55,600 nucleotides of DNA, from positions 6,546,856 through 6,602,455 of the forward strand of contig NZ_KK853997.1 of assembly GCF_000696185.1 (NCBI RefSeq), given 5' to 3'. The translations under genes were made by a program, and so were the position numbers. The stretch comes from Kitasatospora cheerisanensis KCTC 2395 (GTDB lineage: Bacteria > Actinomycetota > Actinomycetes > Streptomycetales > Streptomycetaceae). Of this stretch, positions 8,279 through 16,697 are shown piece by piece. The notes beneath the pieces are model-generated. The model saw nothing but the letters and a program-made list of their open reading frames with translations, was not told where the DNA came from and did no database searches. Positions within the stretch are counted from its first letter, which is position 1, and the number at the start of each line of letters is the position of its first letter.

Positions 8279-8290
8279 GGACTACAGTCC
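8279..8290. promoter_or_regulatory. Candidate TetR operator
   Basis: GGACTACAGTCC is a perfect inverted repeat (GGACT/AGTCC) centred in the 37-bp space between the rhodanese and TetR starts. Its position would let one dimer control both genes. Confidence 0.5.
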
Positions 8291-8294
8291 TCTT

Positions 8295-8936
8295 ATGGCT
8301 CAGGACATTAACGGACCGCAGTCCGGTTCGGCAAGGGCGGATACGGCGACGCCGCTGGAACTCCTCCGGACCCCGCCGCCCAAGGAGCGTGCCGACGCCG
8401 CCCGCAACCGCGCGGCGGTGCTGGCGGCGGCCGGCCGGCTGTTCGCCGAGCACGGGGTGGACGCGGTGTCGATGGACCAGGTGGCGACGGCCGCGGGCGT
8501 CGGCAAGGGCACGCTGTTCCGGCGCTTCGGCGACAAGTCGGGGCTGGCGGTGGCGCTGCTGGACGCCCGCGAGCGCGAACTCCAGGAGGGGATCCTGCAC
8601 GGGCCGGCGCCGCTCGGTCCGGGCGCCGCGGCGGACGAACGGGCGGTCGCGTTCGTGGGGGCGTACCTGGACCACCTGCTGCCGCACCTGGCACTGGTGC
8701 GGATGTCGGAGACGGCCGCGCCGGGCGCGCGCTACCGGATCGGCGCGTACCGGTTCTGGCACCGCCACCTGACGGTGCTGCTGGCGGGGACGCCCGACCC
8801 CGAGCACACCGCGCACGCCCTGCTCGCGCCGCTGGCGGCCGAGCACGTCACCGCCCTGCTGCCGGAACTCGGCGAGCGGCGGCTGCGCGAGGGCGCCGAG
8901 CGCTCGGTCCGCGCCGCGTTCGCCGCGACGGGCTGA
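8295..8936 (+). CDS. TetR-family transcriptional regulator
   Basis: A 213-residue regulator. The N-terminal HTH is clear: RNRAAVLAAAGRLFAEHGVD, VSMDQVATAAGVGKGTLFRR and FGDKSGLAVALLD (residues about 35-95), followed by an all-helical ligand domain. The ATG at 8295 sits immediately downstream of the operator-like palindrome and lacks a clear ribosome binding site, so translation may be leaderless. Effector unknown; the divergent rhodanese gene suggests sulfur or electrophile stress, which is inference. Its TGA stop is the left arm of the palindrome TGACGGCGCGTCA (8934-8946). Confidence 0.82.
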   Translation: MAQDINGPQSGSARADTATPLELLRTPPPKERADAARNRAAVLAAAGRLFAEHGVDAVSMDQVATAAGVGKGTLFRRFGDKSGLAVALLDARERELQEGILHGPAPLGPGAAADERAVAFVGAYLDHLLPHLALVRMSETAAPGARYRIGAYRFWHRHLTVLLAGTPDPEHTAHALLAPLAAEHVTALLPELGERRLREGAERSVRAAFAATG

Positions 8937-8971
8937 CGGCGCGTCAGCGGATCGGCCCGTTCGGGTTCGAG

Positions 8972-9010
8972 GGCGGCGGCCGGTCGGGCGCGGGGCACGG
9001 GGCCGCCGCC
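8972..9010. terminator. Hairpin terminator between convergent genes
   Basis: GGCGGCGGCC (8972-8981) pairs with GGCCGCCGCC (9001-9010) across a 19-base loop, between the TetR gene and the convergent gene ending at 9052. Confidence 0.55.
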
Positions 9011-9051
9011 GGGGCGGTGCGGACGGCGGCGGCGTCCGGGAGGCGGAAGGG

Positions 9052-9576
9052 TCAGCCGGAGAGGCAGCAGTAGAGGTGCTGGTCGGCCTTCTTGGCGCGG
9101 CGGGCGAGGACGCCCAGGCGGTGGATCAGCTGGACGAGTTCGGCGGTGGGGAGCGGGCGGAGCTCCTCGGCGCGGACCCAGCGGGCGGCGAGTTCGGGCA
9201 GCCGCTTGCGGTCGATCAGGGCGAGGGTGTCACGGGTCTCGTCGGAGAGTTCGACCACCCAGGGCCCGGTCATCCACGGGTCCTCCTGGTCGACCGCGGT
9301 GACCTCGCCCTCGTCCCCGGCCGTCGGCCAGGGCTGCGGTCCGGTCGGCCACACCGAGTGGTCGGGTGCGCCGCCGGCCTCGAACTCCTTGGTCTCCACG
9401 GCGGCGACCAGGCGGCGCAGCACGGTGGTCGGGTCGATCCGCTTGGCCCGCACCGACTCGAAGGCCTCGGCGGGCTTCCCGTCCTTGGCGGCCATCACCT
9501 TCTGCACGGCCGCCGCGTCGGCGGCCCGGAAGTAGTCGGTCTGCAGGTCAAGGTCCAGGGTCAGGTTCTCGGTCAT
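9052..9576 (-). CDS. Conserved hypothetical protein
   Basis: A 174-residue cytoplasmic-looking protein beginning MTENLTLDLDLQTDYFRAAD. It has no signal peptide or membrane segment. Visible features are an acidic/aromatic middle part (HSVWPTGPQPWP, DPWMTGPWVVELS) and a C-terminus LARRAKKADQHLYCCLSG. I do not recognise a named family. Codon usage is typical of real genes here. It lies alone between the convergent TetR gene and the upstream orphan binding-protein gene, 187 bp apart from it. Confidence 0.65.
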   Translation of the reverse strand: MTENLTLDLDLQTDYFRAADAAAVQKVMAAKDGKPAEAFESVRAKRIDPTTVLRRLVAAVETKEFEAGGAPDHSVWPTGPQPWPTAGDEGEVTAVDQEDPWMTGPWVVELSDETRDTLALIDRKRLPELAARWVRAEELRPLPTAELVQLIHRLGVLARRAKKADQHLYCCLSG

Positions 9577-9763
9577 GTCGCACGCTCCCCTCGCTCGGCA
9601 AGGTGCCCAGTGGACCACGCGGAGCGGACGCTTGGGTACCGGGCCACCGGTTCGCCGCCGTCCTGTGATCTCCCGGCCACCCTGCGGAGCCGACCCGGCG
9701 CGGACCAGGGGGAGCGGGCCGCGCTCGTCGCCCCCGCACAGGGCGCGGCGCGGCCCGTCCCGG

Positions 9764-10852
9764 TCAGTAGGAGCCGGGGATGTTCGCGGCCCGGCAGGCC
9801 GCGGCGAACTGCGGGCTGCAGATCTCCTCGGCCTTGTAGAGGCCGGCCGCGACGACGGTCTCGGCGACCTTGGCCTTGGTGACGACGACCGGGCTGAGCA
9901 GCATCGAGGGGATCTGGTTGTCGCCCGAATCGGTGATCGTGGAGGCCACCGAGGTGACGTCGATGCCCTTGACCAGGTAGACGGCCATGTTGGCGGCGGC
10001 CTCCGCCTCCGGCTGGTACGGCTTGTAAATGGTGTACGCCTGCTCGCCGGTGAGGATCCGTCGGACGGCGTCCAGTGAGGCGTCCTGGCCGCCGACCGGC
10101 ACGTCGGTGCGGCCGGCCTTGTGCAGGGCGTCGATGATCGCGCCGGCCATGCCGTCGTTGGCGGAGTAGACGGCCTGGAAGCCGTTCTTGCCCAGCTTGC
10201 TGATCGCCTCGTTGACCTTGGCGGCGGCCACCTCGGGCTTCCACTCGCCGGACTGCTCGTAGGCGATCCGCTTGACCTTGCCGTCCAGCGCCCGGTGCGC
10301 GCCGGTCTTGAAGTCGGCCGCGTTCGGGTCGGTCTCCGCACCGTTGATCATCACGATCTCGGCGTTCGAGGCCTTGGGCCCGAGGGCCTCCAGCAGCCCC
10401 TGGCCCTGGAGTTCGCCGGTGCGCTGGTTGTCGAAGGAGATGTACGCGGCGACCTTGCCGGCGGCCAGCCGGTCGTACGCGATGACCTTGGTGCCCTTCT
10501 TCGCGGCCTCGTCCACCCACGGCGCGGTGACGGCGGCGTTCACCGGGTCGAGCAGGATCACCTTGACCTTGCGGGCGAGCAGCGCGTCGAACTGCTGCTT
10601 CTGGGTCTTCTCGTCCCCGTCGGCGTTCGCGTAGTCGATGCTGCACTTCGTGCACTGGCCGGTGACGGCGGCCTCGATCAGCGGCTTGTCGAACGCCTCG
10701 TACCGGGTGGACGAAGCGCGTTCGGGCAGCAGCAGGCCGATCGCCTGATTGCCCGAGGCCGACGCGGAGTTGTCGTCCCCGCAGGCGGCGAGCGACATCG
10801 TCATCGACACGGCGGCGGTGCCGATGACGAGTCGACGCGTCATCGAATTCAT
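9764..10852 (-). CDS. Sugar ABC transporter substrate-binding lipoprotein (orphan)
   Basis: A 362-residue exported protein. A basic N-terminus and hydrophobic stretch end in the lipobox LAAC (acylated Cys24), then GDDN. The mature part is a type I periplasmic-binding fold of the ribose/xylose class: IGLLLPERASSTRYEAFDKP, ALLARKVKVILLDPVNAAVT, GTKVIAYDRLAAG, VYSANDGMAGAIIDALHKAG and VGGQDASLDAVRRILTGEQ. It should present a pentose or related sugar to a membrane transporter, but no ATPase or permease gene is adjacent. The partner system is elsewhere or the protein acts as a sensor. The AT-rich 10920-10985 region is its likely promoter. Confidence 0.85.
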   Translation of the reverse strand: MNSMTRRLVIGTAAVSMTMSLAACGDDNSASASGNQAIGLLLPERASSTRYEAFDKPLIEAAVTGQCTKCSIDYANADGDEKTQKQQFDALLARKVKVILLDPVNAAVTAPWVDEAAKKGTKVIAYDRLAAGKVAAYISFDNQRTGELQGQGLLEALGPKASNAEIVMINGAETDPNAADFKTGAHRALDGKVKRIAYEQSGEWKPEVAAAKVNEAISKLGKNGFQAVYSANDGMAGAIIDALHKAGRTDVPVGGQDASLDAVRRILTGEQAYTIYKPYQPEAEAAANMAVYLVKGIDVTSVASTITDSGDNQIPSMLLSPVVVTKAKVAETVVAAGLYKAEEICSPQFAAACRAANIPGSY

Positions 10853-10919
10853 GGTGGGTGGTGCCTCCCTGACAGCGCCGCGTCCCTGCGGCGAGGTGAA
10901 GGGGAGTCAAGCCCACCCA

Positions 10920-10985
10920 TCATGTGTCGTCAAGAAGTAAATCATTGGTCAGGGGGATAGAACCAAGTCGTTACCTTCTTGAATG
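10920..10985 (-). promoter_or_regulatory. Promoter region of the sugar-binding lipoprotein
   Basis: An AT-rich island in a 161-bp gap. On the minus strand it holds TTGACGACACATGATGG and, further up, the small inverted repeat CTTGCATTCAAG. A ribosome binding site (GGGAGG) precedes the ATG at 10852. The exact promoter boxes are not certain. Confidence 0.35.
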
Positions 10986-11013
10986 CAAGTCGGGAGGTCC
11001 GCCCGGATTGCGG

Positions 11014-11970
11014 TCAGCGCTCGTTGCGCGCCACCAGGAACACGCCGCCGACCACGATCGCGCCGCCGAGCATGATCGGCCAGGTCAGCGACTCGGAGAG
11101 GATCAGCCAGCCGAGGAACACCGCCACCACCGGATTCACGTACGCGTAGGTGGCGACCAGCGGCAGCGGTGCGCGCTGCAACAGCCAGGCATAAGACGTG
11201 AAGGCGACGATGGAGCCGAACAGCACCAGGTACGCCAGCCCCACCCAGGACGCGGTGGACACCTCCGCCGGGTGGAAGCCGGCCGGCTCGCCCCGCAGGA
11301 AGGACAGCGCGAGCGCGCCCACCCCGCCCGCGAGCATCTCGTACACGCTCGCCACGAACGAGTCGGCCGGCATCGGCAGCCGCCCCGCCAGCACCGAGCC
11401 GAGCGCCCACACCACCGCGGCGGCCACCACCAGCAGCATCCCGGACAGCTCCACCTCGCCGGTCAGGCCCGGCGCGGTCAGCACCGCCAGGCCGACCAGG
11501 CCCACCAGAACGCCAGCCAGCGTGGCCGGCCCGGTCCTGGTGCCGAACGCCCGCCGCAGCAGTACCACCCACAGCGGCACGCTCGCCACCATCAGCGCCG
11601 CCAGCCCCGACGGCACGGTGCGCTCCGCCAGCACCACCATGCCGTTGCCGCCGACCAGCAGCAGCACGCCCACCAGGGCGGCGGAGGCGAACTGACGCCA
11701 CGTCACCCGCAGCGTGCGTATCCCGCGGCGGGCCGCCAGCCCCACCGCCAGCAGCGCCGCCGCCGCGACGAACCGCAGCGCGCCCGAGAGCAGCGGCGGC
11801 ATGGTCTCCACCACCACCCGGATCGCCAGATAGGTCGACCCCCACACCACGTACACGATGCCGAGCGCCGCCCAGACCGCCGCGCCCAACCCGGCCGGGC
11901 GGGCGCCCGGGGAGCCGGGCGCGGGTGAACAGTCGGGGTCGGCGGCGGACTGCGGAGAGGTTGCGGACAT
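11014..11970 (-). CDS. EamA/DMT-family transporter (RhaT/YedA type)
   Basis: A 318-residue ten-helix transporter. After a polar Pro/Ala/Ser-rich N-terminus of about 30 residues come ALGIVYVVWGSTYLAIRVVV (the signature first helix of this subgroup), PPLLSGALRFVAAAALLAVG, GNGMVVLAERTVPSGLAALM and APLPLVATYAYVNPVVAVFL. These correspond to the two EamA repeats. Family members export metabolites or amino acids. ATG 11970 is preceded by AGGAGA-like purines; a longer reading to 12210 would be Arg/Gly-rich and non-coding in style. Divergent from the lipase maturation factor gene with 233 bp between. Confidence 0.85.
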   Translation of the reverse strand: MSATSPQSAADPDCSPAPGSPGARPAGLGAAVWAALGIVYVVWGSTYLAIRVVVETMPPLLSGALRFVAAAALLAVGLAARRGIRTLRVTWRQFASAALVGVLLLVGGNGMVVLAERTVPSGLAALMVASVPLWVVLLRRAFGTRTGPATLAGVLVGLVGLAVLTAPGLTGEVELSGMLLVVAAAVVWALGSVLAGRLPMPADSFVASVYEMLAGGVGALALSFLRGEPAGFHPAEVSTASWVGLAYLVLFGSIVAFTSYAWLLQRAPLPLVATYAYVNPVVAVFLGWLILSESLTWPIMLGGAIVVGGVFLVARNER

Positions 11971-12203
11971 GTGCGTCTCCTTCACTTGCTCCTGACGATG
12001 GTTCGGCGGAATGACACCACACTCCGTCCGCCACCGGCAGGGAGTTCCGGCAGCCGATACGCGCGAACCCCGCCCCGCGCACGCCGGACAGGGCCGACCG
12101 GATGAACCGGCGCACCACCGCACCCCCAACCGGCCCCACCGCCCCGGCCCCGAGTGGTAGGCATGGGGGCGGCCCGAGCACAGCCGACCCGAGGAGCGGC
12201 CGG

Positions 12204-13664
12204 ATGGCATGGTTCGCCGCCCCCGAGTACCGACTCGCCCGCGAGCTGTTCCTGCGCCTGCTCGCCCTCGTCTACCTGTGCGGATTCCTCGCCGCCGCCC
12301 GCCAGTTCCGCGCCCTGCTCGGCAGCCGCGGCCTGCTCCCGATCCCGCGCTTCGTCGCCCGCGTCCCCGCCCGCCGCGCCCCCAGCCTGTTCCACTGGCA
12401 CTACAGCGACCGCCTCTACGCCACCGTCGCCCGGACCGGCGCCGTCCTCGCCGCCGCGCTGCTCGCCGGCCTGGCGAACCACGTCCCGCTCGGCGCCGCG
12501 ATGGCCCTGTGGGCCCTCCTCTGGGCGCTCTACCTGTCGATCGTCAACGTCGGACAGACCTGGTACGCCTTCGGGTGGGAATCCCTGCTCCTGGAAGCCG
12601 GCGCCCTCGCCGTCCTGCTCGGCAACGCCGGCACCGCCCCGCCCGTCCTCGGCATGTGGCTGCTGCGCTGGCTGCTGTTCCGGGTCGAATTCGGCGCCGG
12701 ACTCATCAAATGGCGCGGCGACGCCTGCTGGCGCAACCTCACCTGCCTCTACCACCACCACGAGACCCAGCCCATGCCCGGCCCGCTCAGCTGGTACTTC
12801 CACCACCTGCCCAAGCCGCTGCACAAGGCCGAGGCCGCCGCCAACCACTTCGTCCAACTCGTCGTCCCCTTCGGCCTGTTCCTGCCCCAGCCGATCGCCT
12901 CCGACGCCGCCCTGCTGATGATCGCCACCCAGCTCTGGCTGATCGCCTCCGGCAACTTCGCCTGGCTGAACTGGCTCACCGTCGCCCTCGCCTGCGCCGC
13001 CCTCGACACCGGCACCCTGCGCCGCGTCCTGCCGATCGCCCCCGACCCGCACTACCCCGCGCAACCCGTCTGGTACCAAACGGTGGTGGCCCTCTACGCC
13101 CTGCTCGTCCTGGTCCGCTCCTGGCGGCCCGTGCGCAACCTGCTGTCCCCCCGGCAGCAGATGAACCGCTCCTACGACCCGCTCCACCTCGTCAACACCT
13201 ACGGCGCGTTCGGCTCCGTCAACCGGATCCGCCACGAGATCGTCCTCGAAGGCACCCGCGACCCCGAGGGACGGCACGGCTGGCGGGAGTACGGCTTCCA
13301 CGGCAAACCCGGCGAACCCCGGCGGCTGCCACGCCAGTTCGCGCCCTACCACCTGCGCCTCGACTGGCTGATGTGGTTCGCCGCGATCTCCCCCTCCTAC
13401 GCCCACCCCTGGTTCCTGCCGCTGCTCGCCCGACTCCTCGTCAACGACCCCGACACCCTGCGCCTGCTGCGCCACAACCCGTTCCCCGGCACCCCGCCCG
13501 CACTCGTCCGGGCCCGCCTCTACCGCTACCGCTTCACCACCGGCCCCGAACTCCGCGACACCGGCGCCTGGTGGCACCGCACCCCGCTGCGCGACTTCCA
13601 CCACCCCGTCGGCCTCGACGAGCTGCGCCGACTCCTCCCCGCCCCCGCCGGAGCCCGCCCGTGA
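12204..13664 (+). CDS. Lipase maturation factor family membrane protein
   Basis: A 486-residue multi-spanning protein matching the LMF1-like family, which in animals assists folding of lipases in the ER and is also widespread in actinobacteria with unknown role. Characteristic pieces are FHWHYSDRLYATVARTG, NVGQTWYAFGWESLLLEAG, RWLLFRVEFGAGLIKWRGD, CLYHHHETQPMPGPLSWYFH and LVNTYGAFGSVNRIRHEIVL. ATG 12204 is preceded by GAGGAG at 12191-12196. Two intracellular or secreted lipases are encoded elsewhere in the window (19826 and 31510) but no operon links them to this gene. Confidence 0.88.
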   Translation: MAWFAAPEYRLARELFLRLLALVYLCGFLAAARQFRALLGSRGLLPIPRFVARVPARRAPSLFHWHYSDRLYATVARTGAVLAAALLAGLANHVPLGAAMALWALLWALYLSIVNVGQTWYAFGWESLLLEAGALAVLLGNAGTAPPVLGMWLLRWLLFRVEFGAGLIKWRGDACWRNLTCLYHHHETQPMPGPLSWYFHHLPKPLHKAEAAANHFVQLVVPFGLFLPQPIASDAALLMIATQLWLIASGNFAWLNWLTVALACAALDTGTLRRVLPIAPDPHYPAQPVWYQTVVALYALLVLVRSWRPVRNLLSPRQQMNRSYDPLHLVNTYGAFGSVNRIRHEIVLEGTRDPEGRHGWREYGFHGKPGEPRRLPRQFAPYHLRLDWLMWFAAISPSYAHPWFLPLLARLLVNDPDTLRLLRHNPFPGTPPALVRARLYRYRFTTGPELRDTGAWWHRTPLRDFHHPVGLDELRRLLPAPAGARP

Positions 13665-13822
13665 ACCGCCCCAACTCCCGCCACCCACCCCGGAAAGGCG
13701 TACTGTCGGTGCCGCTCCCTACCGTACGGACCACGCGGACGGGCCCCGGCCCGACGCCACCGGTCCAGCGCGGCCCGGCAATTCACGGGGTCAGGTGCGT
13801 GCAAGCGTCGAACGCGCACCCG

Positions 13823-13828
13823 TATTCT
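13823..13828 (+). promoter_or_regulatory. Possible -10 box before the acidic repeat protein gene
   Basis: TATTCT lies about 80 bp upstream of the ATG at 13908, just after an imperfect inverted repeat (GGTGCG...CGCACC, about 13794-13820). The rest of the 243-bp gap 13665-13907 shows no gene. There is no good ribosome binding site before 13908. Confidence 0.35.
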
Positions 13829-13907
13829 GGCCTCCCGCGACGCCACCGCCGCCGCAACCACCCCACCCGCCCCCCTGCCCGCCACCACGCCACGAACCGG
13901 ACTTCAC

Positions 13908-16052
13908 ATGACAGTGCGCACCCTGAACGACGCCGACGACGCCGCGTCCGAGACCGCGTCCGCGACGGACGGCGAGACCCGCCAGAGCACCCGTGAGGAG
14001 CTCGGCCGGTTCGCCGACCAGGGCGGCTTCACACTCAACCACGAGACCAACCCCTGGCTGGAAGCCGCCGAGACCCTCAACGGACCCGAGGACGCCCGCG
14101 CCGCGTCCACCGTCCTCGCCGAACTCCGCAGCCGCGACACCCGCGCCGTCGGCAAGGCCGCCAACGCCATCGCCGACAAGGCCGGCCTGCGCATCCCCGA
14201 CACCCTCGGCGGCCTCACCACCCTGCTCGACCTGCTCCAGCGCGTCCACGCCACCTCCGCCACCCTGCGCGCCGAGGTCTACGACCACGACCTGCACCAG
14301 CTCGCCGCCGCCACCGGCACCAGCACCTACCGCAAGGAACAGGGCGTCAAGCTCGGCTGGAACCGCCGCCGCGTGCTGCGCGGCCAGGCCCGCGCGCTCG
14401 CCTCCGCCGGCACCCGCGCACCCGGCCGCGCCGAGCTCCACGCCGCGCTGGTCGCCGCGGCCGCCGCCCACCGCGACTGGACCGCCCTCGCCGCCGACGT
14501 CGCCGGCACCACCCGGCCGTCCGTGCCCGTGGACGGGGCCCTCCTCACCGAGACCGCGAACGTCGTCGAATCGCTGGCCGACGCCGTCCGCTCGCTCGCC
14601 CGACTCCTCCCCGAGCGCGCCCTCGACTCCCTGCCGCTCGGCGAACTCGCCGACCTCGTCGACCGGTTGGCCGCCGACGAAGGCACCCTCTACCGGCTCT
14701 CCGCCCTCCGCCAGCTGCGCCTCGAACTCGCCGAACAGGGGCTGACGGAGCTGCTGGAGGAGCTGACGGAGCGTCAAGCCGACAAGGACGCTGCGCTCGC
14801 CGCCTACGACCGTCACCAGTCCGCCCGCGCCGCCCTCGCCGCAGGGCCGCGCCAGGCGACGGACGAGACGGCCGGGGAGACCGAGACCGCGGTCGACGAG
14901 GCTGCGGTCGAGGAGGCTGCGGAGGTCGCAGTTGAGGAGGCTGCGGTCGAGGAGGTCGCGGAGGAGGCTGCCGTCGAGGTGGCGGTCGAGCCCGAGACCG
15001 AGCCGGTTGTCGAGGCTGCTGCCGAGGTTGAGGCGGAGCCGGTTGTTGAGGCCGAGGCGGACGTCGAGCCTGAGGTCGAGCCGGTTGCCGAGATGACGGA
15101 GGTTGAGGCCGAGGCGGAGGTTGAGCCTGTGGTCGAGCCGGTTGCCGAGGTGACGGAGGTTGAGGCCGAGCCGGTTGTTGAGGCTGCGGCCGAGGCGGAG
15201 GCTGAGCCTGTTGCCGAGGCGCAGCCGGTTGCTGAGACGGAGCCGGTTGTTGAGGCCGAGGCGGAGGTTGAGCCTGTGGTCGAGCCGGTTGCCGAGGTGG
15301 CGGCTGAGGTTGAGGCCGAGCCGGTCGTTGAGGTCGAGGCGGAGGCTGAGCCCGTTGCCGAGACCGAGCCGGTCGTTGAGGCTGAGCCGGTGGTAGAGGC
15401 CGTGGCCGAGGCGGCGGTTGAGCCTGAGGCCGAGCCGGTCGCGGAGGCGGCGGCCGAGGTTGAGCCCGTTGTCGAGGCTCCGGTCGAGGTTGTCACGGAG
15501 GAGGCTGCTGCCGAGGGTGAGGCGGAGCCGGTCGTGGCGGCGGAGGTTGAGCCCGAGGCCGAGCCGGTCGCGGAGGCCGTCGCCGAGGAAGCGGCTGAGG
15601 TTGTGGCGCCGGTGGTTGAGGCCGAGCCGGAGACCGAAGCAGTCGCTGAGCCGGTCACCGAGCCGGAGTCGGTGGTGGAAGCCGTCGCAGAGGCGGAGGT
15701 TGAGCCTGAGGCGGAGCCGATTGTTGAGACCGAGGCCGAGCCGGTGGTTGAGGCCGTCGTCGAGCCTGTCGTCGAGGTTGAGGTCGAGCCGGTCGTCGTG
15801 CCCGAGCCTGTCGTTGAGGCCGTCGGCGAGACCGTTGCGGGGCCGGTGAAGCCGGAGTTGACGCCTGGGAAGCCGATCACCGGGTACTCCGCGGAGGAAC
15901 TGGTCGCGTTGGTGGCGTGGTTCGACGCGGACGGGACGGTGCGGAGTGACGACGAGTTGCTGCGGGCGGCGATGAAGGAGCTCGGGTTCGCCCGGCTCGG
16001 GCCGCGGATCAAGGAGGCGCTGGGGGCCGCGGTGGCGGCCGTCCGGGGCTGA
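13908..16052 (+). CDS. Helicase-like N/C modules around a long acidic repeat
   Basis: A 714-residue protein in three parts. Residues about 45-310 (NPWLEAAETLNGPEDARAAS, LGGLTTLLDLLQRVHATSAT, LGWNRRRVLRGQARALASAG, LHAALVAAAAAHRDW, LPLGELADLVDRLAADEGTL) resemble, from memory, the helical region between motor domains of large actinobacterial SF1 helicases. Residues about 320-645 are an E/V/A/P-only repeat (units such as EAEPVVEA, EVEPVVEPVAEV). The last 55 residues (YSAEELVALVAWFDADGTVR, DELLRAAMKELGFARLGPRI) resemble the extreme C-terminal module of the same helicases. No Walker motifs or catalytic residues are present. Function unknown; a scaffold, nucleic-acid mimic or accessory subunit is possible. 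Monocistronic. Confidence 0.8.
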   Translation: MTVRTLNDADDAASETASATDGETRQSTREELGRFADQGGFTLNHETNPWLEAAETLNGPEDARAASTVLAELRSRDTRAVGKAANAIADKAGLRIPDTLGGLTTLLDLLQRVHATSATLRAEVYDHDLHQLAAATGTSTYRKEQGVKLGWNRRRVLRGQARALASAGTRAPGRAELHAALVAAAAAHRDWTALAADVAGTTRPSVPVDGALLTETANVVESLADAVRSLARLLPERALDSLPLGELADLVDRLAADEGTLYRLSALRQLRLELAEQGLTELLEELTERQADKDAALAAYDRHQSARAALAAGPRQATDETAGETETAVDEAAVEEAAEVAVEEAAVEEVAEEAAVEVAVEPETEPVVEAAAEVEAEPVVEAEADVEPEVEPVAEMTEVEAEAEVEPVVEPVAEVTEVEAEPVVEAAAEAEAEPVAEAQPVAETEPVVEAEAEVEPVVEPVAEVAAEVEAEPVVEVEAEAEPVAETEPVVEAEPVVEAVAEAAVEPEAEPVAEAAAEVEPVVEAPVEVVTEEAAAEGEAEPVVAAEVEPEAEPVAEAVAEEAAEVVAPVVEAEPETEAVAEPVTEPESVVEAVAEAEVEPEAEPIVETEAEPVVEAVVEPVVEVEVEPVVVPEPVVEAVGETVAGPVKPELTPGKPITGYSAEELVALVAWFDADGTVRSDDELLRAAMKELGFARLGPRIKEALGAAVAAVRG
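14850..15845 (+). repeat. Acidic-protein coding repeat region
   Basis: Dense degenerate repetition of GAG-GYN-GAG-GCN-GAG-CCG-GTN codons. A 50-bp segment is exactly duplicated at 15103-15152 and 15250-15299, and shorter copies recur throughout. Third positions here use GTT, GCT and CCT far more than neighbouring genes, so base composition changes sharply at both ends. Such a tract is prone to replication slippage and to assembly collapse. Confidence 0.9.
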
Positions 16053-16073
16053 CATTCCACCAGTGGTGCCCTT

Positions 16074-16113
16074 CGTGCCCGTCGTTGTGCGAGTTCGCGC
16101 AGCGGCGGGCACG
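16074..16113. terminator. Hairpin between convergent genes
   Basis: CGTGCCCG (16074-16081) pairs with CGGGCACG (16106-16113), with further pairing inside (TGCG/CGCGCA). It lies between the acidic repeat gene and the convergent MarR gene. Confidence 0.6.
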
Positions 16114-16132
16114 GTCGTTTCCGGGAGGACGG

Positions 16133-16612
16133 TCAGCGGGGCTGTTCGCGGAGGGCCTTGGCGAGGGCCTGGAGGGCCGGGGCGGCGTCCTTGAGGGTGG
16201 TGCGGTGGGCGGGGGAGAGGGCGGCCAGGGAGTCGGCGAAGATCTCCGTCCAGGCCTGTTCGACCAGGGCCATGCCGTGGACGGCGCCGGCGGTGGGGTG
16301 CAGTTGGACGGCGCGGCGGTCGTGGGGGTCGGGCTCGCGGCGGACCAGGCCCTGGGCGACGAGTCCGCGCACGGTGGTGCTCACGTTGCTGGCGTGCAGG
16401 CCGAGTTCCCGGGCGACGGTCTTGACGCCGACGCCCGGCGAGTCCAGGACGTGGCGCAGGACTTCCAGGTCGGACGGGGCGAGGGGGGTCAGTCCGGCCT
16501 CGCCGGGGCCGCGCAGTCGCAGGACGCGGCCGAGCGCGTACAGGGCGGGGGTGAGGGCCCGCGCCTCGCGCAGCAGGGCCGGGTCGTCGTCCGCGTCGGT
16601 CGAAGAAGTCAT
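16133..16612 (-). CDS. MarR-family transcriptional regulator
   Basis: A 159-residue winged-helix regulator. PLAPSDLEVLRHVLDSPGVG, VKTVARELGLHASNVSTTVR and GLVAQGLVRREPDPHDRRAV form the recognition helix and wing, the latter with the conserved DxRR. It is divergent from a Bcr/CflA drug exporter, and an AT-rich palindromic site lies between the two starts. Classical arrangement: the MarR protein represses the exporter until a phenolic or drug ligand binds. Confidence 0.88.
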   Translation of the reverse strand: MTSSTDADDDPALLREARALTPALYALGRVLRLRGPGEAGLTPLAPSDLEVLRHVLDSPGVGVKTVARELGLHASNVSTTVRGLVAQGLVRREPDPHDRRAVQLHPTAGAVHGMALVEQAWTEIFADSLAALSPAHRTTLKDAAPALQALAKALREQPR

Positions 16613-16632
16613 GGCGTGACCCTAGCAATACC

Positions 16633-16642
16633 TATAGCTATA
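16633..16642. promoter_or_regulatory. Candidate MarR operator
   Basis: TATAGCTATA is a perfect palindrome flanked by CC on both sides, inside an AT-rich block (16624-16652) that also repeats ATACCTATA/ATACCTCTATA. It lies in the 85-bp gap between the MarR and exporter starts. Confidence 0.6.
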
Positions 16643-16697
16643 CCTCTATACATGGAGTGCGCCTGTCGCCGAATCCTCCGACCGTCCAGGAGTACGG

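Noticed and set aside
14850..15845. Long reverse-strand reading of Asp/Leu/Arg/Asn repeats opposite the acidic tract
   Set aside because: It is the mirror of the E/V/A/P codon repeat; the forward frame has a proper start, conserved ends and codon bias.
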